Positions 53,945 to 63,167 of a stretch of DNA of 64,000 bases are shown piece by piece. A program made the translations under genes and the position numbers. Positions within the stretch are counted from its first letter, which is position 1, and every line of letters begins with the position of its first letter. This DNA is from Methylotenera versatilis 79 (lineage in GTDB: Bacteria > Pseudomonadota > Gammaproteobacteria > Burkholderiales > Methylophilaceae): assembly GCF_000384375.1 (NCBI RefSeq), contig NZ_ARVX01000001.1, positions 620,001-684,000 of the forward strand. The letters run 5' to 3'. Under the pieces are notes generated by a model. It did no database searches and had not been told where the DNA came from. It saw only the letters and a list, made by a program, of their open reading frames with translations.

Positions 53945-54310
53945 TGATTTATCCTTATAATTGAAACGTTTAGTTATTTTTTATTAAGGATACTATAACC
54001 GTTAAAAAGCAGGCTATCAATCCATGTTTGCTTAAATTGGCGCAAGTGGATTATTAAGTGAATTTAAACTCTGTAATTGCGCTTAAATCCAATTTAAAGT
54101 TTCTGTTTTGATATATACAGGTGATATAAAGTTGATTTATGGAATATAGGCTTTGCTTAGTTTGCCACTTCGCAGCGTGTTGCTTTCTCATCAGGAGATT
54201 ACTTTAGTCGTCATAAATTTCCCAAAAGGACAAGAGAAGGACAAATAGCTTTTTAGCTTCTTGGCGAAACTTAACAAAGCGAATAACGGATTAAATTTGA
54301 GAGAAATTGA
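53945..54310. other. Intergenic region between tRNA-His and the pilus regulator
   Basis: 366 bp with no convincing ORF. It holds the predicted promoter of the regulator (53992-54020). It also contains an imperfect inverted repeat (CTTAAATTGG near 54032-54041 with CCAATTTAAAG near 54099-54109, with inner GCGCAA/TTGCGC) and a short direct repeat of AAGGACAA near 54231-54248. No terminator is clear for the tRNA transcript. I see nothing else. Confidence 0.5.
53992..54020 (-). promoter_or_regulatory. Predicted sigma-70 promoter of the pilus regulator gene
   Basis: In minus-strand reading TTGATA (54015-54020) and TATAGT (53992-53997) are separated by exactly 17 bp, a good match to the sigma-70 consensus. 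The start would lie about 40 nt before the regulator ATG (53944). The pilus regulator thus appears to be transcribed by the housekeeping polymerase. Confidence 0.55.
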
Positions 54311-54387
54311 TGGGGTGGCTGATGGGGCTCGAACCCACGACAACAGGAATCACAATCCTGGACTCTACCAACTGAGCTACAGCCACC
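54311..54387 (-). tRNA. tRNA-His (GTG anticodon)
   Basis: Minus-strand cloverleaf with acceptor GTGGCTG/CAGCCAC, D arm AGCTCAGTTGGTAGAG, anticodon loop ATTGTGA (GTG), T arm with GGTTCGAGCCC, and encoded CCA. The extra G-1 typical of tRNA-His (position 54387) pairs with C73. Confidence 0.96.
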
Positions 54388-54416
54388 ATTGAAACGAAAC
54401 AACTGAAACCAAAGTT

Positions 54417-54493
54417 TGGTCTGCCCGACAGGAATCGAACCTGTAACCCCCAGCTTAGAAGGCTGGTGCTCTATCCGGTTGAGCTACGGGCAG
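54417..54493 (-). tRNA. tRNA-Arg (TCT anticodon)
   Basis: Minus-strand cloverleaf with acceptor CTGCCCG/CGGGCAG, D arm GCTCAACCGGATAGAGC, anticodon loop CTTCTAA (TCT) in CCAGC/GCTGG stem, T arm ACAGG TTCGATT CCTGT, discriminator A and encoded CCA. It reads AGA codons. Confidence 0.96.
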
Positions 54494-54559
54494 ATGGTTA
54501 CACGTTTGAAACACAAACATTTAAAGGGAAGACCACTTTATTTTTACTGCTAAAGTAAT

Positions 54560-54636
54560 TGGTCGGCGTGGAGAGATTCGAACTCCCGACATCCTGCTCC
54601 CAAAGCAGGCGCGCTACCAGGCTACGCTACACGCCG
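54560..54636 (-). tRNA. tRNA-Pro (TGG anticodon)
   Basis: Minus-strand cloverleaf with acceptor CGGCGTG/CACGCCG, D arm AGCCTGGTAGCGC, anticodon loop TTTGGGA (TGG), T arm with AGTTCGAATCT, and encoded CCA. First gene of the Pro-Arg-His transcript. Confidence 0.96.
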
Positions 54637-54646
54637 AAGAGGCAGA

Positions 54647-54675
54647 AATATAGCGCAATACCGCCTTTTGGTCAA
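54647..54675 (-). promoter_or_regulatory. Predicted promoter of the tRNA-Pro-Arg-His operon
   Basis: In minus-strand reading TTGACC (54670-54675), 17 bp, TATATT (54647-54652). The expected start near 54640 would leave only a few bases before tRNA-Pro (54636). The order is consistent with one tRNA transcript. Confidence 0.7.
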
Positions 54676-54728
54676 TTCTAATATGTTAAAATCACTGTTT
54701 ATTTTTAATAATTGTTGAATTTACCCGT

Positions 54729-55598
54729 ATGACAGCACAAATTATCAATGGTAAGGCGATTGCAGAAGCGTTGCTGAATGACATTAAAGCCAAAATTACC
54801 ACTCGTTTGAGTAATGGCAAACGCGAGCCTTGTTTGGCAGTTGTGCTGGTGGGCGCCGATCCAGCTTCGCATATTTACGTGCGTAACAAACGTTTAGCCA
54901 GTGAAAAAGCGGGCGTTAAATCCATTGTGCATGAATTGCCTGCAACAATTAGTGAGGCTGAATTATTTGCCTTAATAGATAACCTTAACAAAGATAAAAC
55001 GATTGACGGTATTTTGGTGCAATCACCATTACCAGCGCAAATATCCGATGAAAAAATTATAGAACGCATTAGCGTAGATAAAGATGTGGATGGCTTTCAT
55101 CCTTACAACATTGGCCGTTTGGCCGTGCGGCAGCCCACACTGCGCTCCTGTACACCTTTTGGCGTCATTAAAATGTTAAAAGCCAGCAACATTAATTTAA
55201 TGGGCTTAGATGCGGTTATTGTGGGCGTTTCTAACCATGTAGGGCGGCCAATGGCATTAGAGTTGTTATTAGCCGGCTGCACAACTACCAGCTGCCACCG
55301 CCACACTAAAGACTTGGCAGAAAATATCAAACGCGCAGATTTAATTGTCGCTGCTGCAGGCAAGCCAGGCCTAATTAAAGGTGAATGGATTAAACCTGGG
55401 GCGATTGTTGTTGATATTGGTATTAATCGACTTGAAGATGGTTCTATTTGTGGTGATGTGGATTTTAATGCGGCAAAAGAACGCGCCAGTTATATTACGC
55501 CTGTCCCTGGTGGGGTTGGGCCGATGACAGTAGCTACGTTAATGGAAAATACATTATTAGCTTTGGAGCTAAGCGAAAAGCGCGTTAATGCGTATTAA
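54729..55598 (+). CDS. folD: Methylene-THF dehydrogenase / methenyl-THF cyclohydrolase
   Basis: 289 aa bifunctional FolD. It interconverts methylene-, methenyl- and formyl-THF, linking to MetF, Fmt and, in methylotrophs, C1 flow. Visible signatures: [20 protein letters not shown] with the catalytic Lys (in parts: [11 protein letters not shown] and RLASEKAGV), [45 protein letters not shown] and the terminal [18 protein letters not shown]. It is divergent from the tRNA operon. Confidence 0.97.
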   Translation: MTAQIINGKAIAEALLNDIKAKITTRLSNGKREPCLAVVLVGADPASHIYVRNKRLASEKAGVKSIVHELPATISEAELFALIDNLNKDKTIDGILVQSPLPAQISDEKIIERISVDKDVDGFHPYNIGRLAVRQPTLRSCTPFGVIKMLKASNINLMGLDAVIVGVSNHVGRPMALELLLAGCTTTSCHRHTKDLAENIKRADLIVAAAGKPGLIKGEWIKPGAIVVDIGINRLEDGSICGDVDFNAAKERASYITPVPGGVGPMTVATLMENTLLALELSEKRVNAY

Positions 55599-55623
55599 CC
55601 TTAAAGCCAGTCTAAATGAGTTT

Positions 55624-55652
55624 TTGCATATCTAGCACAATAGGTGTACACT
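55624..55652 (+). promoter_or_regulatory. Predicted dksA promoter with GC-rich discriminator
   Basis: TTGCAT (55624-55629), 17 bp, TACACT (55647-55652), followed at once by the G+C-rich CGCGCG. GC-rich discriminators mark promoters inhibited by ppGpp/DksA. Start near 55659, about 75 nt before dksA. Confidence 0.55.
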
Positions 55653-55734
55653 CGCGCGATTGAAAATTTCAAAAAATTATCATTCTAATTTTTTCAAGTA
55701 ACTGATTTTATTATAAAAACTAGCTGGAAAAACA

Positions 55735-56157
55735 ATGGCAGAAACCCTTACTAAAACATTCACTCCTTATCAGCCAAAACCTGATGAGGAATACATGAAT
55801 AAAAATCAACTGAATCATTTTCGGGCTATTTTAAATAACTGGAAATCTGATTTAAGTCACGATATCGACAAAACTGTGCACACGATGCAAGATGAAGTCA
55901 CCATGTTTGCTGACCCGAATGACCGTGCCAGTCAAGAATCTGATATGGCTTTAGAGCTACGTAATCGCGACCGCGAACGTAAGTTAATTAAAAAAATCGA
56001 TGAAACATTACGCAATATTGATGCGGGTGAATATGGTTATTGCGAAGGTTGTGGCGTAGAAATCGGTTTAAAACGTTTAGAAGCACGCCCTACTGCAACA
56101 TTGTGCATTGATTGCAAAACATTGGACGAAATGCGCGAAAGACAAGTCGCTAAATAA
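55735..56157 (+). CDS. dksA: RNA polymerase-binding transcription factor DksA
   Basis: 140 aa. The coiled coil (about 30-98) bears the tip motif D-x-x-D-x-A (D60, D63, A65) that reaches into the RNA polymerase secondary channel. The zinc finger has four Cys: C103, C106, C124, C127 (CEGC and CIDC). It potentiates ppGpp in the stringent response. The gene has its own predicted promoter and ends at a strong terminator. Confidence 0.96.
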   Translation: MAETLTKTFTPYQPKPDEEYMNKNQLNHFRAILNNWKSDLSHDIDKTVHTMQDEVTMFADPNDRASQESDMALELRNRDRERKLIKKIDETLRNIDAGEYGYCEGCGVEIGLKRLEARPTATLCIDCKTLDEMRERQVAK

Positions 56158-56222
56158 TGTGACGGTTAAATAGTTAACCATATTTTTAGTGTAAAAAATA
56201 TTGGCAACAAAACATGATTAAT

Positions 56223-56248
56223 AAAAAGCCCGCTTTCGCGGGCTTTTT
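56223..56248. terminator. Bidirectional intrinsic terminator between dksA and pnp
   Basis: AAAAAGCCCGC, loop TTTC, GCGGGCTTTTT: an 11-bp stem with A/T runs on both sides, so it works on both strands for the convergent genes dksA and pnp. Confidence 0.95.
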
Positions 56249-56262
56249 ATTATCTAAACTGA

Positions 56263-58377
56263 TTACTGCGCAGTATCTTCTTTCGCTGGCGCATCAATCA
56301 AAGCTTTCATGCTTAAACGCACTTTACCTTTGTCATCAATTTCCACTACTTTTACTTTAACAATATCGCCTTCTTTTACAAAATCACTTACCGCATTGAC
56401 ACGTTGATGCGCGATTTGTGAAATGTGTACCAAACCATCTTTACCTGGTAGCAAGCTAACTACCGCACCAAAGTCTAGCAACTTAACCACTGGACCTTCA
56501 TAAATTTGGCCAACTTCAACTTCAGCAGTAATTTCTGCAATACGACGTTGCGCTTCAGCACCTTGTTCTGCACTAGTACAAGCGATTTTAATGGTACCGT
56601 CATCTTCGATATCAATGCTGGTGCCAGTTTCTTCTGTTAATGCACGAATCACCGCGCCGCCTTTACCAATCACATCACGGATTTTATCCGCATTAATTTT
56701 CATGGTGATAATACGCGGTGCAAATGCTGACATTTCAGTGTTAACCGTGCTCATAGCTGATTGCATAATGCCTAAAATATGCGCACGACCTTCTTTGGCT
56801 TGTGCCAATGCCACTTGCATAATTTGTGCAGTAATACCGGTAATTTTAATGTCCATTTGTAGCGCGGTAATACCATCTTCTGTACCGGCTACTTTAAAGT
56901 CCATATCACCCAAGTGATCTTCATCACCTAAAATATCCGTTAACACCGCAACGCGGTTGCCTTCTTTAATCAAGCCCATCGCAATACCTGCTACGTGGTT
57001 TTTAAGCGGCACGCCAGCGTCCATCATCGCCAAGCTACCACCACAGACTGAAGCCATTGAGCTAGAACCGTTTGATTCAGTGATTTCTGAAACAATACGC
57101 ACGGTGTAACCAAACTCCTCTGGTGTTGGTAATGCAGCTAATAAAGCACGCTTGGCTAAACGACCATGACCAATTTCACGACGTTTTGGTGTACCAACGC
57201 GGCCAGTTTCACCTGTCGCATACGGAGGCATGTTGTAGTGCAACATAAAGCGATCTTTAAACTCACCTTGTAATGCGTCAATCACTTGCTCATCACGGCC
57301 TGTACCCAATGTAACAACCACTAAAGCCTGTGTTTCGCCACGTGTGAATAATGCAGAACCATGAGTGCGCGGCAATACACCAGTGCGCACAGTAATTGGA
57401 CGCACAGTACGTGTATCACGACCATCAATGCGTGGCTCACCATTCAAGATTTGACTACGAACAGTTTTCGCTTCTAAATTAAAGAACTCTGTTTTAATTT
57501 TATTCGCTTCATCTGTTGAAGTGTTTTCGTTAATCAATTCACCTAAAACACGATTTTTGATTTCGTCTAATTTAGCAGAACGTGCGCCTTTTGCTTTAAT
57601 TTGAAAAGCCGCATTCACATCTGCCGCAGCTAAATCAGCCACCTTTGCAATCAATGCTGTATCTGGCTCTGGAGCAACCCAATCCCAAGCATCTTTACCT
57701 GCTTCTGCAGATAATTCGTTAATCAATTTGATCACTGCTTGCATTTGCTCGTGACCATAAACAACTGCGCCCAACATTACTTCTTCTGATAGCTCTTTCG
57801 CTTCAGATTCAACCATCATCACGGCAGTTTCAGTCGCTGCAACCACTAAATCTAAATCCGTTACTTCTAATTGTGCTTTGGTTGGATTTAATACATATTC
57901 ACCATCAATATAGCCAACGCGCGCTGCACCCAGTGGGCCAAAGAATGGGATGCCTGATAATGACAAAGCTGCTGATGCACCAATAATCGCAGGAATATCA
58001 GAATCGATTTCTGGATCAGACGACATCACAGTCGCAACAATTTGTACTTCATTCAAAAATGCTTCTGGGAATAACGGGCGGATTGGGCGATCAATTAAAC
58101 GTGATGTAAGCGTTTCTTTTTCTGAAGGGCGACCTTCACGCTTAAAGAAACCACCTGGGATCTTACCTGCTGCATAAGTTTTTTCCATATAATCAACGGT
58201 TAATGGAAAGAAATCTTGACCTGCTTTTACTTCATGTTTACCAACAACTGTTACCAAAACAACCGTATCACCATAACTAACTAAGACTGCGCCATCTGCT
58301 TGACGCGCGATTTCACCTGTTTCAATCGTGAGCTCATGCGCACCATATTGAATACTTTTTTTCACTTTATTAAACAT
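56263..58377 (-). CDS. pnp: Polyribonucleotide nucleotidyltransferase (PNPase)
   Basis: 704 aa, full length. It degrades RNA 3' to 5' phosphorolytically and takes part in the degradosome. Two RNase PH domains (residues about 5-215 and 310-540; signatures [21 protein letters not shown], in parts [11 protein letters not shown] and [15 protein letters not shown]; and [15 protein letters not shown]), then a KH domain with [18 protein letters not shown] and a C-terminal S1 domain ([21 protein letters not shown], in parts VKLLDFGAV and [14 protein letters not shown]). It is downstream of rpsO, with a partial terminator in between, the classic rpsO-pnp order. Confidence 0.97.
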   Translation of the reverse strand: MFNKVKKSIQYGAHELTIETGEIARQADGAVLVSYGDTVVLVTVVGKHEVKAGQDFFPLTVDYMEKTYAAGKIPGGFFKREGRPSEKETLTSRLIDRPIRPLFPEAFLNEVQIVATVMSSDPEIDSDIPAIIGASAALSLSGIPFFGPLGAARVGYIDGEYVLNPTKAQLEVTDLDLVVAATETAVMMVESEAKELSEEVMLGAVVYGHEQMQAVIKLINELSAEAGKDAWDWVAPEPDTALIAKVADLAAADVNAAFQIKAKGARSAKLDEIKNRVLGELINENTSTDEANKIKTEFFNLEAKTVRSQILNGEPRIDGRDTRTVRPITVRTGVLPRTHGSALFTRGETQALVVVTLGTGRDEQVIDALQGEFKDRFMLHYNMPPYATGETGRVGTPKRREIGHGRLAKRALLAALPTPEEFGYTVRIVSEITESNGSSSMASVCGGSLAMMDAGVPLKNHVAGIAMGLIKEGNRVAVLTDILGDEDHLGDMDFKVAGTEDGITALQMDIKITGITAQIMQVALAQAKEGRAHILGIMQSAMSTVNTEMSAFAPRIITMKINADKIRDVIGKGGAVIRALTEETGTSIDIEDDGTIKIACTSAEQGAEAQRRIAEITAEVEVGQIYEGPVVKLLDFGAVVSLLPGKDGLVHISQIAHQRVNAVSDFVKEGDIVKVKVVEIDDKGKVRLSMKALIDAPAKEDTAQ

Positions 58378-58458
58378 TAGGTTTCCTTTTCAATTCAATT
58401 AATTGCTATTCACTACCCAATAGCAACTGACTCTAAATTTGTGATAAATAGTTAAAAC

Positions 58459-58494
58459 AAAAAAGCCGACGCATATCACCATGCAATCGGCTTT
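58459..58494 (-). terminator. rpsO terminator / rpsO-pnp intergenic hairpin
   Basis: In minus-strand reading the stem AAAGCCGA/TCGGCTTT, with an inner GCAT/ATGC, is followed by a U-run (about six). It lies 70 bp after rpsO and 82 bp before pnp, matching the known attenuating terminator between these genes. Confidence 0.8.
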
Positions 58495-58564
58495 CCTTAG
58501 ATTATAAAAGTGCTTCCAGAATTAAAGATTTAAACTTTAAAAAACTTAACACTTTTATAAACAA

Positions 58565-58834
58565 TTACTTACGTAAGCTCAAACGCTCAATCAATGTTTG
58601 ATAACGGCTTACATCTCTACTTTTTAGGTAATCTAACAAACGACGACGTTGACTAACCATTGCCAATAAACCGCGGCGTGAGTGATTGTCTTTTTTGTTT
58701 GCTTTGAAATGTTCTGTCAAATAAGTAATACGATTTGTTAAAAGCGCAACTTGCACTTCTGGACTACCTGTATCACCTTGTTTTAATTGATATGCTGCTA
58801 CTACTTTTGCTACATCTGCTGCTGTAATTGCCAT
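58565..58834 (-). CDS. rpsO: 30S ribosomal protein S15
   Basis: 89 aa, the standard S15 length. The segment [20 protein letters not shown] (in parts [13 protein letters not shown] and [12 protein letters not shown]) and [25 protein letters not shown] (in parts [14 protein letters not shown] and RRRLLDYL) are the conserved rRNA-binding face. A ribosome binding site (AAAGGA) precedes the ATG. It lies between truB and pnp and has its own predicted promoter (58920-58948). Confidence 0.98.
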   Translation of the reverse strand: MAITAADVAKVVAAYQLKQGDTGSPEVQVALLTNRITYLTEHFKANKKDNHSRRGLLAMVSQRRRLLDYLKSRDVSRYQTLIERLSLRK

Positions 58835-58919
58835 CTTTTTTCCTTTGAGTTAGCGTCAATGTAAAAACAGGCTTATTAAAACTCCGCCCGCAAATACATT
58901 CATTTACGAATAATCCAGC

Positions 58920-58948
58920 ATTCTAACGTGATTGATTATTTTTAACAA
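58920..58948 (-). promoter_or_regulatory. Predicted rpsO promoter
   Basis: In minus-strand reading TTGTTA (58943-58948), 17 bp, TAGAAT (58920-58925). The start near 58913 would give a leader of about 80 nt before rpsO, long enough for S15 autoregulation, but I cannot show a pseudoknot. Confidence 0.55.
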
Positions 58949-59027
58949 GCGCTTTATACATCGCAAGCCATTCATTCAATTACACTTTTTAATCTTTTAT
59001 AATGATTAAGTTAAAGCTTTTAAGGTG

Positions 59028-59951
59028 TTAATATGCTGAACGCTGAATAAGCCTTTTAGGTGCGATTTTTCCGTCATCCTGCAACAAACCTAAGCCTATA
59101 AATTGATTCTTCTCATCATAAAGCCGCATATCATCGCCGACTGACAAGCTTTTAAGTAGATTGCCAGCTATCCAAACCGCTTGGCCTAACATGAGAAAAT
59201 GCGCAGCATCTACATTTAGCACAACTTTTTGTAAGCTTTCAATTGATGAATCAACTGGTAATAACAACGCATCTCGACTTTGCTGAGTTAACGCTTCTAA
59301 TTGCTCAATTGTGATAGCGTTTGCTAATAAATAACCTGCGGTTTCTGTGCGTCGCAAACCAATTAAATGCGCGCCACAACCAAGCTCCGCACCAATATCT
59401 TCTGCCAGCGTGCGAATGTAAGTACCTTTGCTGCAGCTGACCGTAATTTCAGCAACATCGCCATTTAACTTGTTAACAATAACATTTTGTATAGTGATTA
59501 ACCGTGCTTTACGCTCAATATTCACACCTGCTCGCGCATATTCGTACAAAGCTTTACCTTCATGCTTTAAAGCAGAATACATCGGCGGCATTTGGCTTAT
59601 TTCACCTAAAAACCGTTTGCAGGTTGATTCGAATTCAGTGTAATTAACATTGACTGGCGCAGTCGTTAACACTTCGCCTTCTGCATCTCCAGTGCTGGTG
59701 GTTGCTCCCAATTTAATGGTAGCGAAATAGGTTTTATCTGCATCAGTTACATATTGGGCAAACTTGGTCGCTTCACCCAAACAGATTGGTAACAAACCAG
59801 TCGCTAGCGGGTCAAGCGTACCAGTGTGGCCCGCTTTGGCGGCAGAAAATAGCCACTTTACTTTTTGTAATGCTTGATTAGATGAAAAGCCGAGCGGCTT
59901 ATCGAGTAATAAAACGCCATTAATGGCGCGTTTCGTGCGTTTGAATTGCAA
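59028..59951 (-). CDS. truB: tRNA pseudouridine-55 synthase
   Basis: 307 aa. It makes pseudouridine 55 in the T loop of tRNAs. The catalytic Asp is in AGHTGTLDPLATGLLPICLG (in parts AGHTGTLDPLATG and LLPICLG), with GVLLLDKPLGFSSNQAL at the start and CSKGTYIRTLAEDIG later. The PUA-type C-terminal region begins near residue 240 (DAAHFLMLGQAVW). The gene is 26 bp after rbfA, in the nusA-infB-rbfA-truB-rpsO operon order. Confidence 0.96.
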   Translation of the reverse strand: MQFKRTKRAINGVLLLDKPLGFSSNQALQKVKWLFSAAKAGHTGTLDPLATGLLPICLGEATKFAQYVTDADKTYFATIKLGATTSTGDAEGEVLTTAPVNVNYTEFESTCKRFLGEISQMPPMYSALKHEGKALYEYARAGVNIERKARLITIQNVIVNKLNGDVAEITVSCSKGTYIRTLAEDIGAELGCGAHLIGLRRTETAGYLLANAITIEQLEALTQQSRDALLLPVDSSIESLQKVVLNVDAAHFLMLGQAVWIAGNLLKSLSVGDDMRLYDEKNQFIGLGLLQDDGKIAPKRLIQRSAY

Positions 59952-59977
59952 AGCTAGAAGTATTATCTGACGGTTTA

Positions 59978-60334
59978 TTAATCTTGGTTTTTATCGGTCG
60001 CGCGCGCCGCATCAATTAATTGCGCCATTTTCATACCATTATCAATAGATGCGTCATACACAAAATGCAATTGTGGCACAGTACGTAACAACATGCGCTT
60101 GGCAATCTGTGTACGCAAAAAACCTGCGGATTTTTCAAGCCCTTGCTGAATACTGTCGCTAGCTTTTGCCGCCGTATAAAAAATCTTGGCATGCGCCATA
60201 TCGCCCGTCACTTCAACTTGCGTGATAGTAATCATGCCTACGCGCGGATCTTTTACTTCAAACTGCAATAAGTCCGCTAACTCACGTTGCATTTGCTCTG
60301 CAACGCGGGTTGCTCTTGAAAATTCTTTTGCCAT
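59978..60334 (-). CDS. rbfA: 30S ribosome-binding factor A
   Basis: 118 aa with a KH-type fold; it helps late 30S maturation and cold adaptation. Family text: RVAEQMQRELADLLQFEVKDPRVG (in parts RVAEQMQRELADLLQ and VKDPRVGMITITQVEV) and LHFVYDASIDNGMKMAQLID. Its ATG overlaps the infB stop by one base. Confidence 0.95.
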   Translation of the reverse strand: MAKEFSRATRVAEQMQRELADLLQFEVKDPRVGMITITQVEVTGDMAHAKIFYTAAKASDSIQQGLEKSAGFLRTQIAKRMLLRTVPQLHFVYDASIDNGMKMAQLIDAARATDKNQD

Positions 60335-63042
60335 TAGAGCGTTCTTGCCACTTCTACCATTTCGTAAACCTCAAGTATGTCGCCCACTTCAATGTCATTG
60401 TAATTTTTCAGTGACAAACCGCACTCAAAGTTGTTTTTCACTTCTTTTACATCGTCTTTAAAGCGTTTCAATGAGTCTAATTCGCCTGTGTGAATAATCA
60501 CATTGGCACGCAACACACGCACGCGTGAGTTGCGTTTGATCATGCCGTCTTGCACATAACAACCCGCAATTGAACCCACTTTTGAAATACGGAATACTTC
60601 GCGAATCTCTACCGTACCAATCATACTTTCTCGTTGCTCTGGTTTCAGCATGCCACCTAAAGCCGCTTTTACTTCGTCAACTGCTTCATAAATAATATTG
60701 TAATAACGTACATCAACACCCAAATTATCAATCAATTTACGCGAACCAGCATCGGCACGTACGTTAAAACCAATCAGCACAGCACCAGAAGCAGCACTTA
60801 AGTTCACATCAGACTCAGAAATTGCACCAACGCCCGTATGAATAATATGCACTTTCACTTCAGCGGTTGATAGTTTTTGTAAACTGGTTGCCAACGCTTC
60901 GTAAGAGCCTTGCACATCTGATTTAATAATCAGGTTCAATGTTTGCACTTCACCTTCAGCCATTTGATCAAACATATTTTCAAGCTTGGCCGCTTGCTGT
61001 TTCGCGAGTTTTACATCACGGAACTTGCCTGCGCGGAAGTTTGCAATTTCACGGGCTTTGCGCTCGTCATTCAATACAATCACTTCTTCGCCAGCACTTG
61101 GAACATCTGAAAGACCTAATATTTCAACTGGAATCGATGGCCCAGCCTCTTTAATATCATTACCAGACTCATCCAACATGGCGCGTACTTTACCGAAAGT
61201 AGATCCCGCTAAAATCATATCACCGCGTTTTAATGTACCAGATTGCACCAATACTGTTGTTACTGGACCGCGACCTTTATCAAGCCTGCCTTCAATCACC
61301 AAGCCTTTAGCTGGCGTATTTTTTGGTGCTTGCAACTCTAAAATTTCAGCTTGCAACAATACTGCCTCTAACAACTCATCAATACCTTGACCTGTTTTAG
61401 CAGAAACTTCGCGGAACATGACTTCACCACCAAAGTCTTCAGGAACCACTTCTTGCGCAACCAATTCTAGCTTGACGCGTTCAGGCGCAGCATCTGGCTT
61501 ATCAATTTTATTGATTGCCACTACCAACGGCACACCTGCGGCTTTAGCATGATGAATCGCTTCAATGGTTTGCGGCATCACGCCGTCATCCGCAGACACG
61601 ACTAAAATCACAATATCGGTCGCTTTTGCACCACGTGCACGCATAGCAGTAAACGCCTCATGGCCTGGTGTATCTAGGAAAGTCACCATGCCACGTGGCG
61701 TTTCCACATGGTAAGCACCAATGTGTTGCGTAATGCCGCCAGCCTCGCCTGTAGCCACTCGGCTCCGACGAATATAATCGAGCAACGATGTTTTACCGTG
61801 ATCCACATGACCCATTACCGTTACCACTGGTGGACGGGTTTCCAAAACAGCCTGCGCATGTTCGGCTTCTTCCAAGAACACTTCAGGATCATTCGGTGCA
61901 GCAGCTGAGGCTTTATGGCCCATTTCTTCCACTAAAATAATGGCGGTTTCTTGATCCAAAACTTGGTTAATCGTCACCATCATGCCCATGGTCATGAGTT
62001 TTTTAATGACTTCGCCCGATTTAACCGCCATTTTATGTGCTAATTCAGCAACAGTAATCGTTTCTGGCACTAAGACTTCATAGATGATTGCCTCAGTTGG
62101 TACTGTAAATGCGTGTTCTGCATCATCATCGTGATGTGATCTGTTTTTACCTTTTGGTGACCGCCAATTAGAGCCTGTCGTCACCGCGCCACGTGTTTTC
62201 AAACCACGTTTTTTATTCTCGGCATCAGTCCACTCTTTATTATTACCTTTAACTTTTTTGGCATCTTTAGTCGCAGCAGGTTTTGCTACAGCGCCTGGTT
62301 TCGCAACGGGCTTATGTAACGTACCTTCTGACAATTTGGCTGCTTTAACTTTAGCGGCTTCTGCTTCAGCAACTTTTCTTGCCTCTTCATCTATACGGCG
62401 CTGTACAAGCTCTTGTTTTTTGCGTACGTCTTCTGCTTGCATCGCAGCCAAAGTTGCATGTCGTTTAGCTTCTGACTCGCGAATTGCAACTTGCTCAGGT
62501 GTTAACACTTGTTTTTTAAGTGTTGTTGTCGTTTTTATAGCTGGAACCTCTTCCACAACTGGCTCAGTTTTAATCTCAACAGGCGCTTCAACCTCAACAA
62601 CTGGCAACTCTTCAGGCACAACAATTTCTTCCACCTCAACAACCGACTCAACTATTTCAGGCTCAGTTGCTTGTGGCACTTCAATTGGCTCTTCAACAGG
62701 CAACTCTTGTACTTCAACTGTTGGCGCTGCTGCTTCCGATTCATCAGGACGCTCTAATACACGTTTTTTACGCACTTCTACTTGAATCGTGCGCGCACGA
62801 CCAGAGCTATCAGTTTTTTTGATCTCTGTATTTGATTTGCGTGTCAATGTGATTTTATTTTTCGGCGCCTGCTCTGCGCCATGTTCTTTACGCAGAAAAT
62901 CTAACAGCGCAGTTTTATCTGCTTCTTCCAATTTATCTTCTAAAGCCGATTTAACGACACCCGCACTTTTAAGCTGATCAAGCAGCAAAGCGGTCGGCAG
63001 CCCTAGCTCTGCGGCGAATTGTGCTACGGTTGTTTGTGCCAT
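60334..63042 (-). CDS. infB: Translation initiation factor IF-2
   Basis: 902 aa. An N-terminal IF2_N domain ([21 protein letters not shown], in parts [13 protein letters not shown] and [11 protein letters not shown]) is followed by a long charged linker rich in Glu, Val and Pro (about 105-175), a basic region with RRIDEEARK-type coiled coil, and a second IF2_N-like segment. The GTPase core has G1 [13 protein letters not shown]3 DTPGHEAF and G4 NKIDKP, followed by the C-terminal beta-barrel domains. It brings fMet-tRNA to the 30S subunit. It is coupled to rbfA and lies 125 bp after nusA. Confidence 0.97.
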   Translation of the reverse strand: MAQTTVAQFAAELGLPTALLLDQLKSAGVVKSALEDKLEEADKTALLDFLRKEHGAEQAPKNKITLTRKSNTEIKKTDSSGRARTIQVEVRKKRVLERPDESEAAAPTVEVQELPVEEPIEVPQATEPEIVESVVEVEEIVVPEELPVVEVEAPVEIKTEPVVEEVPAIKTTTTLKKQVLTPEQVAIRESEAKRHATLAAMQAEDVRKKQELVQRRIDEEARKVAEAEAAKVKAAKLSEGTLHKPVAKPGAVAKPAATKDAKKVKGNNKEWTDAENKKRGLKTRGAVTTGSNWRSPKGKNRSHHDDDAEHAFTVPTEAIIYEVLVPETITVAELAHKMAVKSGEVIKKLMTMGMMVTINQVLDQETAIILVEEMGHKASAAAPNDPEVFLEEAEHAQAVLETRPPVVTVMGHVDHGKTSLLDYIRRSRVATGEAGGITQHIGAYHVETPRGMVTFLDTPGHEAFTAMRARGAKATDIVILVVSADDGVMPQTIEAIHHAKAAGVPLVVAINKIDKPDAAPERVKLELVAQEVVPEDFGGEVMFREVSAKTGQGIDELLEAVLLQAEILELQAPKNTPAKGLVIEGRLDKGRGPVTTVLVQSGTLKRGDMILAGSTFGKVRAMLDESGNDIKEAGPSIPVEILGLSDVPSAGEEVIVLNDERKAREIANFRAGKFRDVKLAKQQAAKLENMFDQMAEGEVQTLNLIIKSDVQGSYEALATSLQKLSTAEVKVHIIHTGVGAISESDVNLSAASGAVLIGFNVRADAGSRKLIDNLGVDVRYYNIIYEAVDEVKAALGGMLKPEQRESMIGTVEIREVFRISKVGSIAGCYVQDGMIKRNSRVRVLRANVIIHTGELDSLKRFKDDVKEVKNNFECGLSLKNYNDIEVGDILEVYEMVEVARTL

Positions 63043-63167
63043 TTACTGCTCCAATCTTTCTATTTTCTACACTACTCATTCAACATCATGTGGCGCAAGA
63101 TCTTGCCATCAATGTGAGCACTTATTTTTGTCACTTAACTTACATTAATACGGCCATTAACTACGGT

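Noticed and set aside
62258-62785. 175-aa Ser/Thr-rich ORF on the plus strand inside infB
   Set aside because: Antisense to the Glu/Val-rich linker of IF-2; the composition is that of the shadow frame, with no promoter or ribosome binding site of note.
63088-63108. Palindrome GCAAGATCTTGC between infB and nusA
   Set aside because: Short, no U-run and no known operator; co-transcription through this gap is expected for nusA-infB.
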